Shown here: in pieces, positions 36,914 through 46,081 of the stretch
Layout of the letters: each line of letters opens with the position of its first letter
Numbering within the stretch: position 1 is the stretch's first letter
Source: Klebsiella sp. BIGb0138
GTDB lineage: Bacteria > Pseudomonadota > Gammaproteobacteria > Enterobacterales > Enterobacteriaceae
Direction of reading: 5' to 3'
Assembly: GCF_004342285.1 (NCBI RefSeq)
Contig: NZ_SMCV01000009.1
Coordinates: forward strand, 124,001-188,000
Length of the DNA: 64,000 nucleotides
The notes under the pieces: model-generated
The model's input: the letters and a program-made list of their open reading frames with translations, nothing else
The model's database searches: none
Told to the model about the DNA's origin: nothing
Translations under genes and position numbers: made by a program

Positions 36914-37353
36914 GCAAAGACGCCGTGTTCCAGACGACCAATCAGGTCAGTCACTTCCAGCGCGCCGCTCTCGGTAGCAATCAGATCGATGGGGGCGACA
37001 TTGCCCAACCCTCTGACCGGCGACTGCAGCCAGTCGTAGGCAGCCTGCTTGCTGCCAAAATAGTCGACGGCGGCATCCAGAACCCTGACAAAACGCGCCA
37101 CACGTTCGCTTTCGCCCGGCGTCAACGTACCGCCCGCGCTCTTACGCCGGGCAACGTTACGCTCATTAATGCCGGTGATGCGCAGGATGTCGGTTTTCGA
37201 CATTTCCGTCCACTCGTGAATATTATCCAGAACGCTGACCGGCAATCCCATACTCAACAGCTCAATCAGCTGCATACCCCGATTTGCCGGTAGCCCGGCA
37301 TAGCGCCACAGCGCCTTATCGGCAGGTTGCTGTGCAGGAACCCAGGTTTTCAT
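36910..37353 (-). CDS. Xre/MbcA/ParS-type antitoxin of the RES pair
   Basis: A 147-residue antitoxin with an N-terminal helix-turn-helix-like region (about residues 45-75, WTEMSKTDILRITGINERNV) and the C-terminal DUF2384 domain (VLDAAVDYFGSKQAAYDWLQSPVRGLGNVAPIDLI) that binds the RES toxin. Start 37353 is chosen for the AGGAGGAG site directly upstream. Its promoter region contains TGACATTTGTCA, a likely autoregulatory site. It lies directly beside the leader of CRISPR array 1 and is transcribed away from it; a decayed copy of its residues 24-51 lies at the same position beside array 2. Confidence 0.92.
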   Translation of the reverse strand: MKTWVPAQQPADKALWRYAGLPANRGMQLIELLSMGLPVSVLDNIHEWTEMSKTDILRITGINERNVARRKSAGGTLTPGESERVARFVRVLDAAVDYFGSKQAAYDWLQSPVRGLGNVAPIDLIATESGALEVTDLIGRLEHGVFA

Positions 37354-37369
37354 CTCTCCTCCTGAATAA

Positions 37370-37405
37370 TGACATTTGTCATACTTTATTATAGTCATTT
37401 GTCAG
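37370..37405. promoter_or_regulatory. probable operator of the RES/Xre module
   Basis: A perfect palindrome TGACATTTGTCA (37370-37381) is followed 12 bases later by a related sequence GTCATTTGTCA. Two phased sites in front of an Xre-family antitoxin fit autorepression. Confidence 0.55.
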
Positions 37406-37468
37406 GTTGTTGAAAGTTTAATCGCTGTCGCGGCGGAGAACAGGCGGGGGTTTTGTTGCCCGCGGACC

Positions 37469-37601
37469 AGACCCTTTTATTTGTCTATTTTGTAATTCAT
37501 TGATTTTTATTAATAATTATTGAGTGGTTGAAAAAAGGGTGTAGTGAAAAAATTTGAGGCATTTTACATATAAAACAAAGAGGTGAGTTGATATTATCTC
37601 A
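37469..37601 (+). promoter_or_regulatory. leader of CRISPR array 1
   Basis: AT-rich sequence that runs straight into the first repeat. It shares AGACCCTTTTATTT, TGATTTTTATTAA, ATATAAAACAAA and GTGAGTTG/GTTGAGTTG with the sequence before array 2, in the same order and spacing. This gives the array orientation and marks the integration end. IHF-type binding is likely from the AT content but no exact site is claimed. Confidence 0.8.
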
Positions 37602-39182
37602 GTGCACTGCCGTACAGGCAGCTTAGAAAGTTGGGTGCTTGGGGTGTCCGTATGACTATCGGTGCACTGCCGTACAGGCAGCTTAGAAATTGAGCCCGAG
37701 CTGATGCACGCGGGCGATGCGGTGCACTGCCGTACAGGCAGCTTAGAAAGCCCACGGCCAGAATCATCACCTGCTCACCAAGTGCACTGCCGTACAGGCA
37801 GCTTAGAAATGACAAGCAACCCCATCCAGACTCCAGCCCAGGTGCACTGCCGTACAGGCAGCTTAGAAATACAACACGGAGCGTGCCGCATGACAACTGA
37901 TGTGCACTGCCGTACAGGCAGCTTAGAAATATCGCATCATCGTTGTGGATTTGATAAGGCTGTGCACTGCCGTACAGGCAGCTTAGAAAGTACGAAATGG
38001 CCGAGTACATTGCGCTGTTGAGTGCACTGCCGTACAGGCAGCTTAGAAATGAAAACCAGAAAACAGGCGCTCAAAATTCCAGTGCACTGCCGTACAGGCA
38101 GCTTAGAAAAAACAGCGCCGCCAGTGCGCGATAGTTCTGCTGTGCACTGCCGTACAGGCAGCTTAGAAATTATTGGTTTAAAAAACATCAGCGAGAGGGT
38201 AGTGCACTGCCGTACAGGCAGCTTAGAAAATAAACATAACTTTGTGATCCCAGCACATAAAGTGCACTGCCGTACAGGCAGCTTAGAAACTGCGCCTCAT
38301 ACGACAGCCAGCGGTTCAGGAAGTGCACTGCCGTACAGGCAGCTTAGAAAAAACATCAGAGACAGGTCTTTTTCGTCATGCCGTGCACTGCCGTACAGGC
38401 AGCTTAGAAACATGCGGCCGGGAATTTATACGCCGTGCTGAAGTGCACTGCCGTACAGGCAGCTTAGAAACACGCCAGCGCCTTGTCTCGCTCGACGGCG
38501 TTGTGCACTGCCGTACAGGCAGCTTAGAAATTACTGGTGAGCTGGATCAGTCGGGCATCAATGTGCACTGCCGTACAGGCAGCTTAGAAAATTATGCCGA
38601 CGCTGCAGAGATGGAGATTGCAGTGCACTGCCGTACAGGCAGCTTAGAAATTGCAGGTACAGCGGGTTTGGCTTGATGCCGTGTGCACTGCCGTACAGGC
38701 AGCTTAGAAACACTGGTCCCGGCAAATGCCGAGCGCGTCACAGTGCACTGCCGTACAGGCAGCTTAGAAAATTATGCCGACGCTGCAGAGATGGAGATTG
38801 CAGTGCACTGCCGTACAGGCAGCTTAGAAATTGCAGGTACAGCGGGTTTGGCTTGATGCCGTGTGCACTGCCGTACAGGCAGCTTAGAAAATAACAGACG
38901 AACGCATTGAAAAAATAGCGGTGTGCACTGCCGTACAGGCAGCTTAGAAAATTGAACAACGCCGAAATTGGCTATCTGCAGTGTGCACTGCCGTACAGGC
39001 AGCTTAGAAATGTAAGTAATGGCTCTCTGGATGCCTCTGGAGGTGCACTGCCGTACAGGCAGCTTAGAAAACATCTGTTTTAGATCCGTCCAGCGGGATA
39101 CCGTGCACTGCCGTACAGGCAGCTTAGAAAATCAGCCTTAATCCCGGATACGATGCGATCGGTGTGCACTGCCGTACAGGCA
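37602..39182 (+). CRISPR. type I-F CRISPR array 1 (27 repeats, 26 spacers)
   Basis: The 28-base repeat starts GTGCACTGCCGTACAGGCAG and ends CTTAGAAA; CTGCC/GGCAG form the Csy4 stem. Spacers are 32 bases except 33-base ones at 38290 and 39131. Repeats are identical until the last (39164), which keeps only the first 19 bases, marking the trailer end. Spacers at 38591 and 38771 are identical, and so are those at 38651 and 38831, with a unique spacer (38711) between them. Open frames with a repeated HCRTGSLE or FLSCLYGSA pattern arise because the 60-base period is a multiple of three; they are not genes. Confidence 0.98.
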
Positions 39183-39333
39183 ATAAGGGGTCTTAACTGG
39201 CTGATTATAATAAATTTCCCCATTCACTTATGGGTGCGAATTGGGAAACCAGATACTGCCGAAGAGGGTGATTCGAAAGGACCGTCAACAGGACGGTCCG
39301 CCGTAGTTGTTTTATCGATCCATGACTCAAATT

Positions 39334-39900
39334 TTAATGCTGCAACACTTCAGCAAATTTTGCCAGCCATTGCGGATGCGCGGGCCATGCAGGGGCGGTG
39401 ACCAGGTTGCCGTCGACATGCGCCTGATCGATACCGATTTCAGCATAATGCCCGCCGCTGAGCCGCACTTCCGGCGCGCAGGCCGGGTAGGCGCTACAGG
39501 TCCGGCCTTTGAGTATGCCGGCGGCGGCCAGGAGCTGCGGGCCGTGGCAGACGGCGGCGATGGGTTTGTGTGCAGCGTCGAAGGCCTGAACCAGTTTGAG
39601 CACCTCGTCATTCAAGCGCAGATATTCCGGCGCTCGACCGCCGGGGATCAGCAGGGCATCATAATCCTGTGCTTTTACTGCGGCAAAATCGGCGTTGAGG
39701 ACAAAGCGGTGTCCGGGTTTCTCGCTATAGGTCTGGGCACCGTCAAAATCATGGATCGCCGTCATGATATAGTCGCCTTTGCTCTTGTCTGGGCAAACCG
39801 CGTCAACCTGATGGCCAATCATCTGCAATGCCTGAAACGGCACCATGGTTTCGTAATCTTCGGCATAATCACCGACCAGCATCAGAATTTTCTTGCTCAT
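39334..39900 (-). CDS. DJ-1/PfpI family protein
   Basis: A 188-residue protein of the DJ-1/PfpI superfamily. The nucleophile elbow is [14 protein letters not shown] with the conserved Cys and His, and [13 protein letters not shown] supplies the conserved glutamate region. Members are peptidases, glyoxalases or deglycases; activity cannot be chosen from sequence. It converges on array 1. A hairpin GGACCGTC/GACGGTCC at 39279-39299 lies after its stop and may slow transcription into the array. Confidence 0.88.
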   Translation of the reverse strand: MSKKILMLVGDYAEDYETMVPFQALQMIGHQVDAVCPDKSKGDYIMTAIHDFDGAQTYSEKPGHRFVLNADFAAVKAQDYDALLIPGGRAPEYLRLNDEVLKLVQAFDAAHKPIAAVCHGPQLLAAAGILKGRTCSAYPACAPEVRLSGGHYAEIGIDQAHVDGNLVTAPAWPAHPQWLAKFAEVLQH

Positions 39901-40519
39901 CTTGATTGTTCCTCAGGGAATAAAGATGCCTAAGGTATAGCCCAGTGGCAGAGGGAATGCGAACGGCAAGTGGCGTTATGGGGACGGCTACTGCGGCGTT
40001 TTCACCTTTTGCCTGCTTTTTGGGGGAGAGAACGCAGTTTTTTGCCCGAGTCGACTTTCGTCGACGATAAGTGATTGCCGACCTGTGAAAGGGAGCTGCG
40101 CAAAGAAGTGCTGAAACGTCTGGCCTACTGGCGCGAAATCGTATCTGACACATCTACAGGAGACTGGGACAGTGCGATTTTAGCGACTGCACTCCTCCTT
40201 CGGCCCTCTGGGATAGCGGACAGTAAGATCACCTGACCAGCATATTTAATGGCTATGTCAGATATAGTAGTATTACGTCGCAACTCTGGTTGTTTTCTGT
40301 CAGATTGACTGCCTGATAATGATGCAAACAGTTTTATATCTACTTCAGAAGGATTTTTTAAGTTAATTTAAATATAGAAAATCCTCAACTAAAGTGATTA
40401 ATTTTAATGCGAAAAATATTATTATTTGAAGATTTAACTGTTTGACGAAAATCACATTTGCATGGAAAGGTTTTCGTCAATATACGGATTACATTACTAT
40501 TTTGTGCAAAGGGTTTGCC
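39901..40519. other. gap between the DJ-1 gene and cas1
   Basis: No convincing gene. A 53-codon open stretch without ATG (40075-40236, plus strand, includes ERELRKEVLKRLAYWREIVSD) looks coding and may be a gene remnant. The last 280 bases are strongly AT-rich and should carry the cas promoter. I searched by eye for repeat-like copies (CreTA-type RNA) and saw none. Confidence 0.5.
40442..40480. promoter_or_regulatory. inverted repeat before cas1
   Basis: TTGACGAAAA (40442-40451) and TTTTCGTCAA (40471-40480) form a perfect 10-bp inverted repeat with a 19-base spacer, ending 39 bases before the cas1 ATG. Position and symmetry fit a repressor or activator site for the cas operon. TTGACG in the left arm also resembles a -35 box, but I see no good -10 at 17 bases. 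Confidence 0.5.
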
Positions 40520-41503
40520 ATGCCTCCAAATACTATTCCTCCTTCTGATTTAAAAACTATCCTTCATTCTAAACGCGCTAATATTTACTACCTTGAAAAA
40601 TGCCGTGTACAGGTGAACGGTGGCCGGGTGGAGTATGTTACCCAGGAGGGCAAAGAATCTTTTTACTGGAACATCCCTATTGCCAATACGACTGCGGTGA
40701 TGCTGGGTATGGGGACCTCCGTTACGCAAATGGCGATGCGGGAGTTTGCTCGCGCCGGGGTGATGGTCGGGTTTTGCGGAACGGATGGCACACCGCTGTA
40801 TTCCGCAAACGAGGTGGATATTGATGTCTCATGGCTTAGCCCACAGAGCGAATACCGGCCGACCGCCTACCTGCAAAACTGGGTCTCGTTCTGGTTTAGG
40901 GAAGACAAACGATTACAGGCGGCAAAACGGTTTCAGTTTATACGACTACAGCAAATCACCCGGCACTGGACGGGCGTACGGGCGCAGCGAGAAAGTCCAT
41001 TTCAACCTGATAAAGTGATGCTACAAAATATCCTCGAACGCGCCAGGCAGGCAATGGAAGAAGCGCCGGATCATACCACCCTGATGTTGCAGGAGGCACA
41101 GCTCACCAAATCGCTCTACAAGCTGGTCAGCCAGACCGTAGGCTACGGGAGCTTTACGCGAGCTAAACGAGGAGACGGGGCAGACATGGCGAACCGCTTT
41201 CTCGATCAGGGTAATTATCTGGCTTATGGACTGGCAGCTGTGGCGGCGTGGGTCACGGGTATTCCTCATGGTCTGGCGGTGATGCATGGTAAAACCCGGC
41301 GTGGTGGTCTGGTCTTTGATATAGCAGATCTCATCAAAGATGCGCTGGTTATGCCGCAGGCGTTTGTCGCAGCCATGGAGGGTGAAGACCAACAAATGTT
41401 CCGCCAGCGATGTATCACTACCTTCCAGCAGGCAGATGCACTGGATGTAATGATCAATACCTTGCAGGAGACCTCGCAATCACTCGCGGGAGGAGTGCAA
41501 TGA
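40520..41503 (+). CDS. cas1: Cas1, type I-F CRISPR integrase
   Basis: A 327-residue metal-dependent integrase that inserts new spacers at the leader end. Type I-F traits: length, the opening SDLKTILHSKRANIYYLEKCRV, the glutamate in LMLQEAQLTKSLYK, and His plus Asp in LAVMHGKTRRGGLVFDIADLIKDAL, which form the metal site. The ATG at 40520 follows AAGGG; the frame is open 26 codons further up across the inverted repeat. It overlaps cas3 by four bases (ATGA). Confidence 0.96.
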   Translation: MPPNTIPPSDLKTILHSKRANIYYLEKCRVQVNGGRVEYVTQEGKESFYWNIPIANTTAVMLGMGTSVTQMAMREFARAGVMVGFCGTDGTPLYSANEVDIDVSWLSPQSEYRPTAYLQNWVSFWFREDKRLQAAKRFQFIRLQQITRHWTGVRAQRESPFQPDKVMLQNILERARQAMEEAPDHTTLMLQEAQLTKSLYKLVSQTVGYGSFTRAKRGDGADMANRFLDQGNYLAYGLAAVAAWVTGIPHGLAVMHGKTRRGGLVFDIADLIKDALVMPQAFVAAMEGEDQQMFRQRCITTFQQADALDVMINTLQETSQSLAGGVQ

Positions 41504-44500
41504 ATGTGCTAATCATCTCCCGAAGTACCAAAAATGCGCGTGAAGAAAGCTGCCGGATTATCGATCAGTTTGCAGAACGCACCGGTGATGCCGCATGGCA
41601 AACGACTATCACTCAGGAAGGCGTCAACACCCTGCGTAAATTGCTGCGTAAAACGGCGCGGCGTAATACGGCAGTTGCCTGCCACTGGTTGAAGAAAAAT
41701 GGGCAAACTGAACTGTTGTGGATAGTCGGCAACCTTCGTCGTTTTAATGCTCAGGGACGCGTGCCAACCAACCGCACGATGGCTGATGTCCTCAATAGCG
41801 GTGCGGAACATTACTGGCACAGCACGGAAAGTATCGCTTTGCTGGCGGCGATTGCTGGGTTATTTCACGACTTTGGCAAAGCGGGAAAATGCTTTCAGCA
41901 GACTCTGAAAGGGAAAAGTAAGCACGTTTGTCAGCCTTATCGCCACGAGTGGATCTCTGTTCGCTTGTTCCAGGCATTCGTCGGTGAATGGACCGATGCA
42001 CAGTGGCTGGCGGCCCTGGAGCATCTGAAATCATCTGATGAAAAGATCATATTAGATCGACTTGTCACCGATCTACCGGATAAGCCTCGTGGCCGGTCTA
42101 CGCATCCTGACAATCGGAATCCGCTCAGCACGTTACCGCCAATTGCCCGGACCGTCGCCTGGTTAATCCTTTCACATCACCGCATTCCTCAGTCGCTGTC
42201 ATCGACACCGCAGCTGGAGTATTGCGAAGGCTGGATCGACAGACAACTCAATGTTGACTGGAATTCTCTGAACCACAAAAATCACCCTTGGGTAGATGTC
42301 GATTATAAAAATGTCTGGCTATTTCCTGACGGTACGCCGCTGCAAAGTGCCATATGGTGCGAGAAAGCCAGACAGATAGGGCGGCGTGTTAAAAATTCCA
42401 TCTCATTGCAGCAATACGGCAAGTTGGATAACCTGTTTACCGCTCATCTGGCGCGCATGTCCTTGATGCTTGCCGATCACTTTTATTCCTCGCAATCCCC
42501 TGAAATTACCTGGCAGGATTCCCATTATAATGTGTGGGCCAACAGCGACCGTCAGACTAAACAGCTGAAACAAAAACTGGATGAGCACAATACGGGTGTT
42601 GCGCATCATGCTTTACTATTAGGGCGTTCTTTACCGCGATTACGCAGCTCGCTGCCAGCGATAGCGCGGCATAAAACATTCCGCGAGCGGGCAAAGGATG
42701 CGCGTTTTAGCTGGCAAAACAGAGCATGGGATGTGGCATCGGCTCTACGCGAGCGCAGCGCAGCGCAGGGTTTTTTCGGCGTTAATATGGCCTCCACCGG
42801 TTGCGGTAAAACGTTCGCTAATGCCCGGATTATGTATGCGCTAGCTGATGAGCGTGAAGGCTGTCGCTTCAGCGTTGCGCTTGGACTACGTACGTTAACC
42901 TTGCAAACCGGGCAGGCGTTACAGTCTCGTCTGGGGCTGGATGAAGACTCGCTGGCGGTGGTTACTGGCTCAGCTGCCGTTCGGGAGCTCTACGAGCAGC
43001 ATAGTGACGCTCAGGATAATAATAGCGTCAGCGAGGAAGCGTTTTTCTCCAGCCACCAGTATGTACATTACGAGGGGAGCATAGGTTACGGGATCGCACA
43101 GCAATGGCTGGCTGCGGAGCCCACCCTTAACCGTCTGGTCAGTGCACCGGTTCTGGTGACGACTGTTGACCATCTGATGCCTGCGACCGAAGGCGTGCGT
43201 GGCGGCAGACAGATCCCCGCGATGCTACGTTTGTTGACCAGCGATCTGGTACTGGACGAACCTGATGATTTCGACATCGACGACCTGTACGCTCTCTGCC
43301 GGCTGGTTAACTGGGCGGGGATGCTGGGATCGCGAGTATTACTCTCATCCGCAACGCTGCCGCCCGCATTAATCGAGGCGTTGTTTGAAGCGTATCGAAA
43401 AGGACGGGAGGCGTATCAGTCGGCATGCGGCATTGCAGGCAAACAAGTGAATATCTGCTGCGCCTGGTTTGATGAATATGGCGCGCAGTCTCAGGATATT
43501 TCGGACGACGCTCTTTTTCGCCACGCACATGCGCAGTTTGTGGTCCGACGCGTCACACATTTACCGCGGCAGCCACGGCTAAGGTTGGGAAAACTCGCGG
43601 TAGTCGAGCCCGCAGCGACAACGAGTACGTCTGTGATTTCTGCAGTCGCCGGGACGCTGTATCAGCAGATGCTGGGATTGCATCTGCAGCATCATACAGA
43701 CCATCTAAACGGGAAGACGATATCATTTGGTCTGATAAGACTGGCAAATATTAAACCCCTGGTTGCCGTCGCACAGGCATTGATGGCAATGCCTGCCCCG
43801 CAAAACTACTGTATTCACTATTGCGTTTATCACAGTCAACATCCGCTAGCTGTGCGTTCAGCCATTGAAAAGCGACTGGATCATGCATTTACTCGCCATG
43901 ATCCGCAGGAGATTTGGCACTTGCCGGAGGTTAAAGAGGCGCTGGCATCGCCCAGACAGCACCACCTTTTTGTTGTGCTGGCCAGCCCTGTGATTGAAGT
44001 CGGTCGGGATTTTGATGCCGACTGGGGAATTATCGAACCCAGCTCTATGCGTTCGCTGATCCAGTTTGCAGGACGAATTCAGCGTCACCGTCAGCAAGTC
44101 CCGGCCAGTGAGAATCTGGTCATCCTGAACCGTAATCTACGTGCGCTTCTTGGCGAGAAGGTGGCGTATTGTCAGCCAGGTTTTGAAGCCGAATCTTATC
44201 GACTTCGCGAGCACGACTTACGTGAACTGCTGCCTGAGGCGACTTACCGCACTATTAATGCAGCCCCACGCATTGTGGAGGACTTCCCTGATAATGCTCT
44301 CGCCGTGCTGGAACATTCCCGGCTGCGCGCCGCATTACTGGAGGGGAGAGATAAATCCGCTGTGACCGCCGCTCTGTGGTGGCGTTTACCGATAACATGG
44401 AATGGTGAAATGCAGAAGCGCACCCCGTTTCGACGTGCATCTCCACAGGAATCTTTTTTTCTGACAATGAAAGAGGATGACGATGAACCCGAGTTTTGCC

Positions 44501-44754
44501 TGATGCAGGATGACGGCATGCTCAAGCCTTCTGAGCGCTTCGAACTCCATGAGTTTGTGATGGCGGAAGGCGTACAACCATGGTTTGAAATAGATTACCG
44601 GGAAGTGCTGCTGGAACTGGCGGAAATGCGTCAGATGGAGATTTCCAGCGTGTCGCGTCGTTACGGAGAGATCACGTTAAGGGTTGGAGGAAAGGGGGAC
44701 TCAATAGAAAAATGGCGATATCACCCGGTGCTGGGTGTGTTCAGGGAATATTAA
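41500..44754 (+). CDS. cas3: Cas2-Cas3 fusion, type I-F helicase-nuclease
   Basis: A 1084-residue type I-F fusion. Residues 1-~90 are Cas2-like (MNVLIISRSTKNAREESCR), used with Cas1 in spacer integration. The HD nuclease follows with FHDFGK at His123-Asp124. The helicase has Walker A ASTGCGKT (residues 431-438), a DExD-type box LDEPDD at Asp586 and SSAT at 616-619. QFAGRIQRHR near residue 855 is the C-terminal helicase motif VI. All key residues are present, so interference should be functional. Overlaps cas1; csy1 follows 19 bases later. Confidence 0.96.
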   Translation: MNVLIISRSTKNAREESCRIIDQFAERTGDAAWQTTITQEGVNTLRKLLRKTARRNTAVACHWLKKNGQTELLWIVGNLRRFNAQGRVPTNRTMADVLNSGAEHYWHSTESIALLAAIAGLFHDFGKAGKCFQQTLKGKSKHVCQPYRHEWISVRLFQAFVGEWTDAQWLAALEHLKSSDEKIILDRLVTDLPDKPRGRSTHPDNRNPLSTLPPIARTVAWLILSHHRIPQSLSSTPQLEYCEGWIDRQLNVDWNSLNHKNHPWVDVDYKNVWLFPDGTPLQSAIWCEKARQIGRRVKNSISLQQYGKLDNLFTAHLARMSLMLADHFYSSQSPEITWQDSHYNVWANSDRQTKQLKQKLDEHNTGVAHHALLLGRSLPRLRSSLPAIARHKTFRERAKDARFSWQNRAWDVASALRERSAAQGFFGVNMASTGCGKTFANARIMYALADEREGCRFSVALGLRTLTLQTGQALQSRLGLDEDSLAVVTGSAAVRELYEQHSDAQDNNSVSEEAFFSSHQYVHYEGSIGYGIAQQWLAAEPTLNRLVSAPVLVTTVDHLMPATEGVRGGRQIPAMLRLLTSDLVLDEPDDFDIDDLYALCRLVNWAGMLGSRVLLSSATLPPALIEALFEAYRKGREAYQSACGIAGKQVNICCAWFDEYGAQSQDISDDALFRHAHAQFVVRRVTHLPRQPRLRLGKLAVVEPAATTSTSVISAVAGTLYQQMLGLHLQHHTDHLNGKTISFGLIRLANIKPLVAVAQALMAMPAPQNYCIHYCVYHSQHPLAVRSAIEKRLDHAFTRHDPQEIWHLPEVKEALASPRQHHLFVVLASPVIEVGRDFDADWGIIEPSSMRSLIQFAGRIQRHRQQVPASENLVILNRNLRALLGEKVAYCQPGFEAESYRLREHDLRELLPEATYRTINAAPRIVEDFPDNALAVLEHSRLRAALLEGRDKSAVTAALWWRLPITWNGEMQKRTPFRRASPQESFFLTMKEDDDEPEFCLMQDDGMLKPSERFELHEFVMAEGVQPWFEIDYREVLLELAEMRQMEISSVSRRYGEITLRVGGKGDSIEKWRYHPVLGVFREY

Positions 44755-44773
44755 TAAATTTCCAGGAGCTGAT

Positions 44774-46081
44774 ATGTCTATAGAAGCATTGACCGCTTTT
44801 ATCGCTGACTATATTGCCGGCCGACGGCAAACGAAGCTGGAAGCGTTTGATAAAAAGGTCGCGAAGAGCAGCGGTGAGGATAGCGCCTCTCTGGCGGCAG
44901 AGCGCCGCGAACTAGAGCTCAGCTATGAACCGAAAACATGGCTTACGGCTGCGGCGAAGCGAGCCGGGCAAATCAGCCTTGTGACTCATGCGGCAAAATT
45001 TACCCACGGAGATTCGAAAAGTAGCAGTATTTACAGTGAGACCGTAGTGAACGAAGGGTATCTCAACAGCGCGGCATTGCCAACACTGGAGACTGATGCG
45101 GTAGGAAACGCGGCTGCGCTGGATGTGGCTAAACTGCTGCAAACCTGTGTGGACGGCGATTCGCTGCTGTCGTGCTTGAATCGCAGTGACCACAGACCGT
45201 TTGCCGCCTTTACCGATGATGCCGCACAACTGGATGAGTGGATTAGCGGCTTTTCCTGCGCGCTGAACACCGGTGAGCCGACTTCGCACAAGCTGGCGAA
45301 ACAAAGCTATTTCCCGGTGAAGGATGGTTATCATTTATTGAGCCCGCTGTTTGCAACCTCGCTTGTTCACGCTCTGCACCAGAAAATGGTTGCGTTACGC
45401 TTTGGTGACGATGTTAAAGCTATCTGGAAGGCTCGACGTGAGAAAACATGGCATCCGCGTCCGCTGGTACTGTTTCCGTATTTGGCAGAAATGCACTTCG
45501 GCGGTACCAAACCGCAGAATATCTCCTGGCTGAACAGCGTGCGCGGTGGGCGCGTCTGGCTGCTTTCCGCACAGCCGCCACAGTGGAAGCGTGTTGATAA
45601 ACCACCTGTCAATTTGCGATCTATTTTTACGCCTGGAAGTCAGTTTGACCGGCGAGCGAACGGGGTTATTCAGCTACTGGTATCCCTGCTGACAAGAACG
45701 GGGGATTACAGTAACCACCGAATTCGACAGGCACGAGATGAGTATATTGATACGCTCATTGATCTTTTGTTTGTTGTTGCCGCAGACCTTCAGCGGCAGG
45801 AATGGCAGCATTGGACGCTACAGTGCCCGGACCTGAGAAGGCATCAGCAATTGTGGCTCGATCCCTGGCGGACAAAAACCGATGAAATATTCCGGATTGA
45901 GCGTGATAAAGGCGACTGGCAGGACCGTGTGGCGGAGGATTTTGCATTGTGGCTAAACGCACGCCTGCGTAAAGCGTTACCGGAAGTCGGTGCTGCCGAG
46001 AAACGAGAATGGGAAACGCGTGAACGGCTACGAACTAATCTACGTGAGCTTGAGAAAATCATACGGGAGGCCCTGAGATGA
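44774..46081 (+). CDS. csy1: Csy1 (Cas8f), large subunit of the I-F Cascade
   Basis: A 435-residue subunit that, with Csy2, holds the crRNA 5' handle and reads the PAM. FTPGSQFDRRANGVIQLL and the C-terminal ERLRTNLRELEKIIREAL are family stretches, as is SYFPVKDGYHLLSPLFATSLVHAL. Start 44774 follows CCAGGAGCTGAT; the frame opens 13 codons before. The end overlaps csy2 by four bases. Confidence 0.93.
   Translation: MSIEALTAFIADYIAGRRQTKLEAFDKKVAKSSGEDSASLAAERRELELSYEPKTWLTAAAKRAGQISLVTHAAKFTHGDSKSSSIYSETVVNEGYLNSAALPTLETDAVGNAAALDVAKLLQTCVDGDSLLSCLNRSDHRPFAAFTDDAAQLDEWISGFSCALNTGEPTSHKLAKQSYFPVKDGYHLLSPLFATSLVHALHQKMVALRFGDDVKAIWKARREKTWHPRPLVLFPYLAEMHFGGTKPQNISWLNSVRGGRVWLLSAQPPQWKRVDKPPVNLRSIFTPGSQFDRRANGVIQLLVSLLTRTGDYSNHRIRQARDEYIDTLIDLLFVVAADLQRQEWQHWTLQCPDLRRHQQLWLDPWRTKTDEIFRIERDKGDWQDRVAEDFALWLNARLRKALPEVGAAEKREWETRERLRTNLRELEKIIREALR

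Noticed and set aside
37594..39074. Long open frames with repeated HCRTGSLE or FLSCLYGSA units in both directions over array 1
   Set aside because: Repeat plus spacer is 60 bases, a multiple of three, so frames stay open by chance; they are translations of the CRISPR repeat.
39279..39299. GGACCGTC/GACGGTCC hairpin as a transposon end
   Set aside because: No transposase, target duplication or partner end; more likely a weak terminator after the DJ-1 gene.
39901..40519. CreTA-like RNA toxin-antitoxin between array 1 and cas1
   Set aside because: I looked for a repeat-like segment (CTGCCGTACAGGCAG or part of it) and found only isolated ACTGCC matches, too short to support it.
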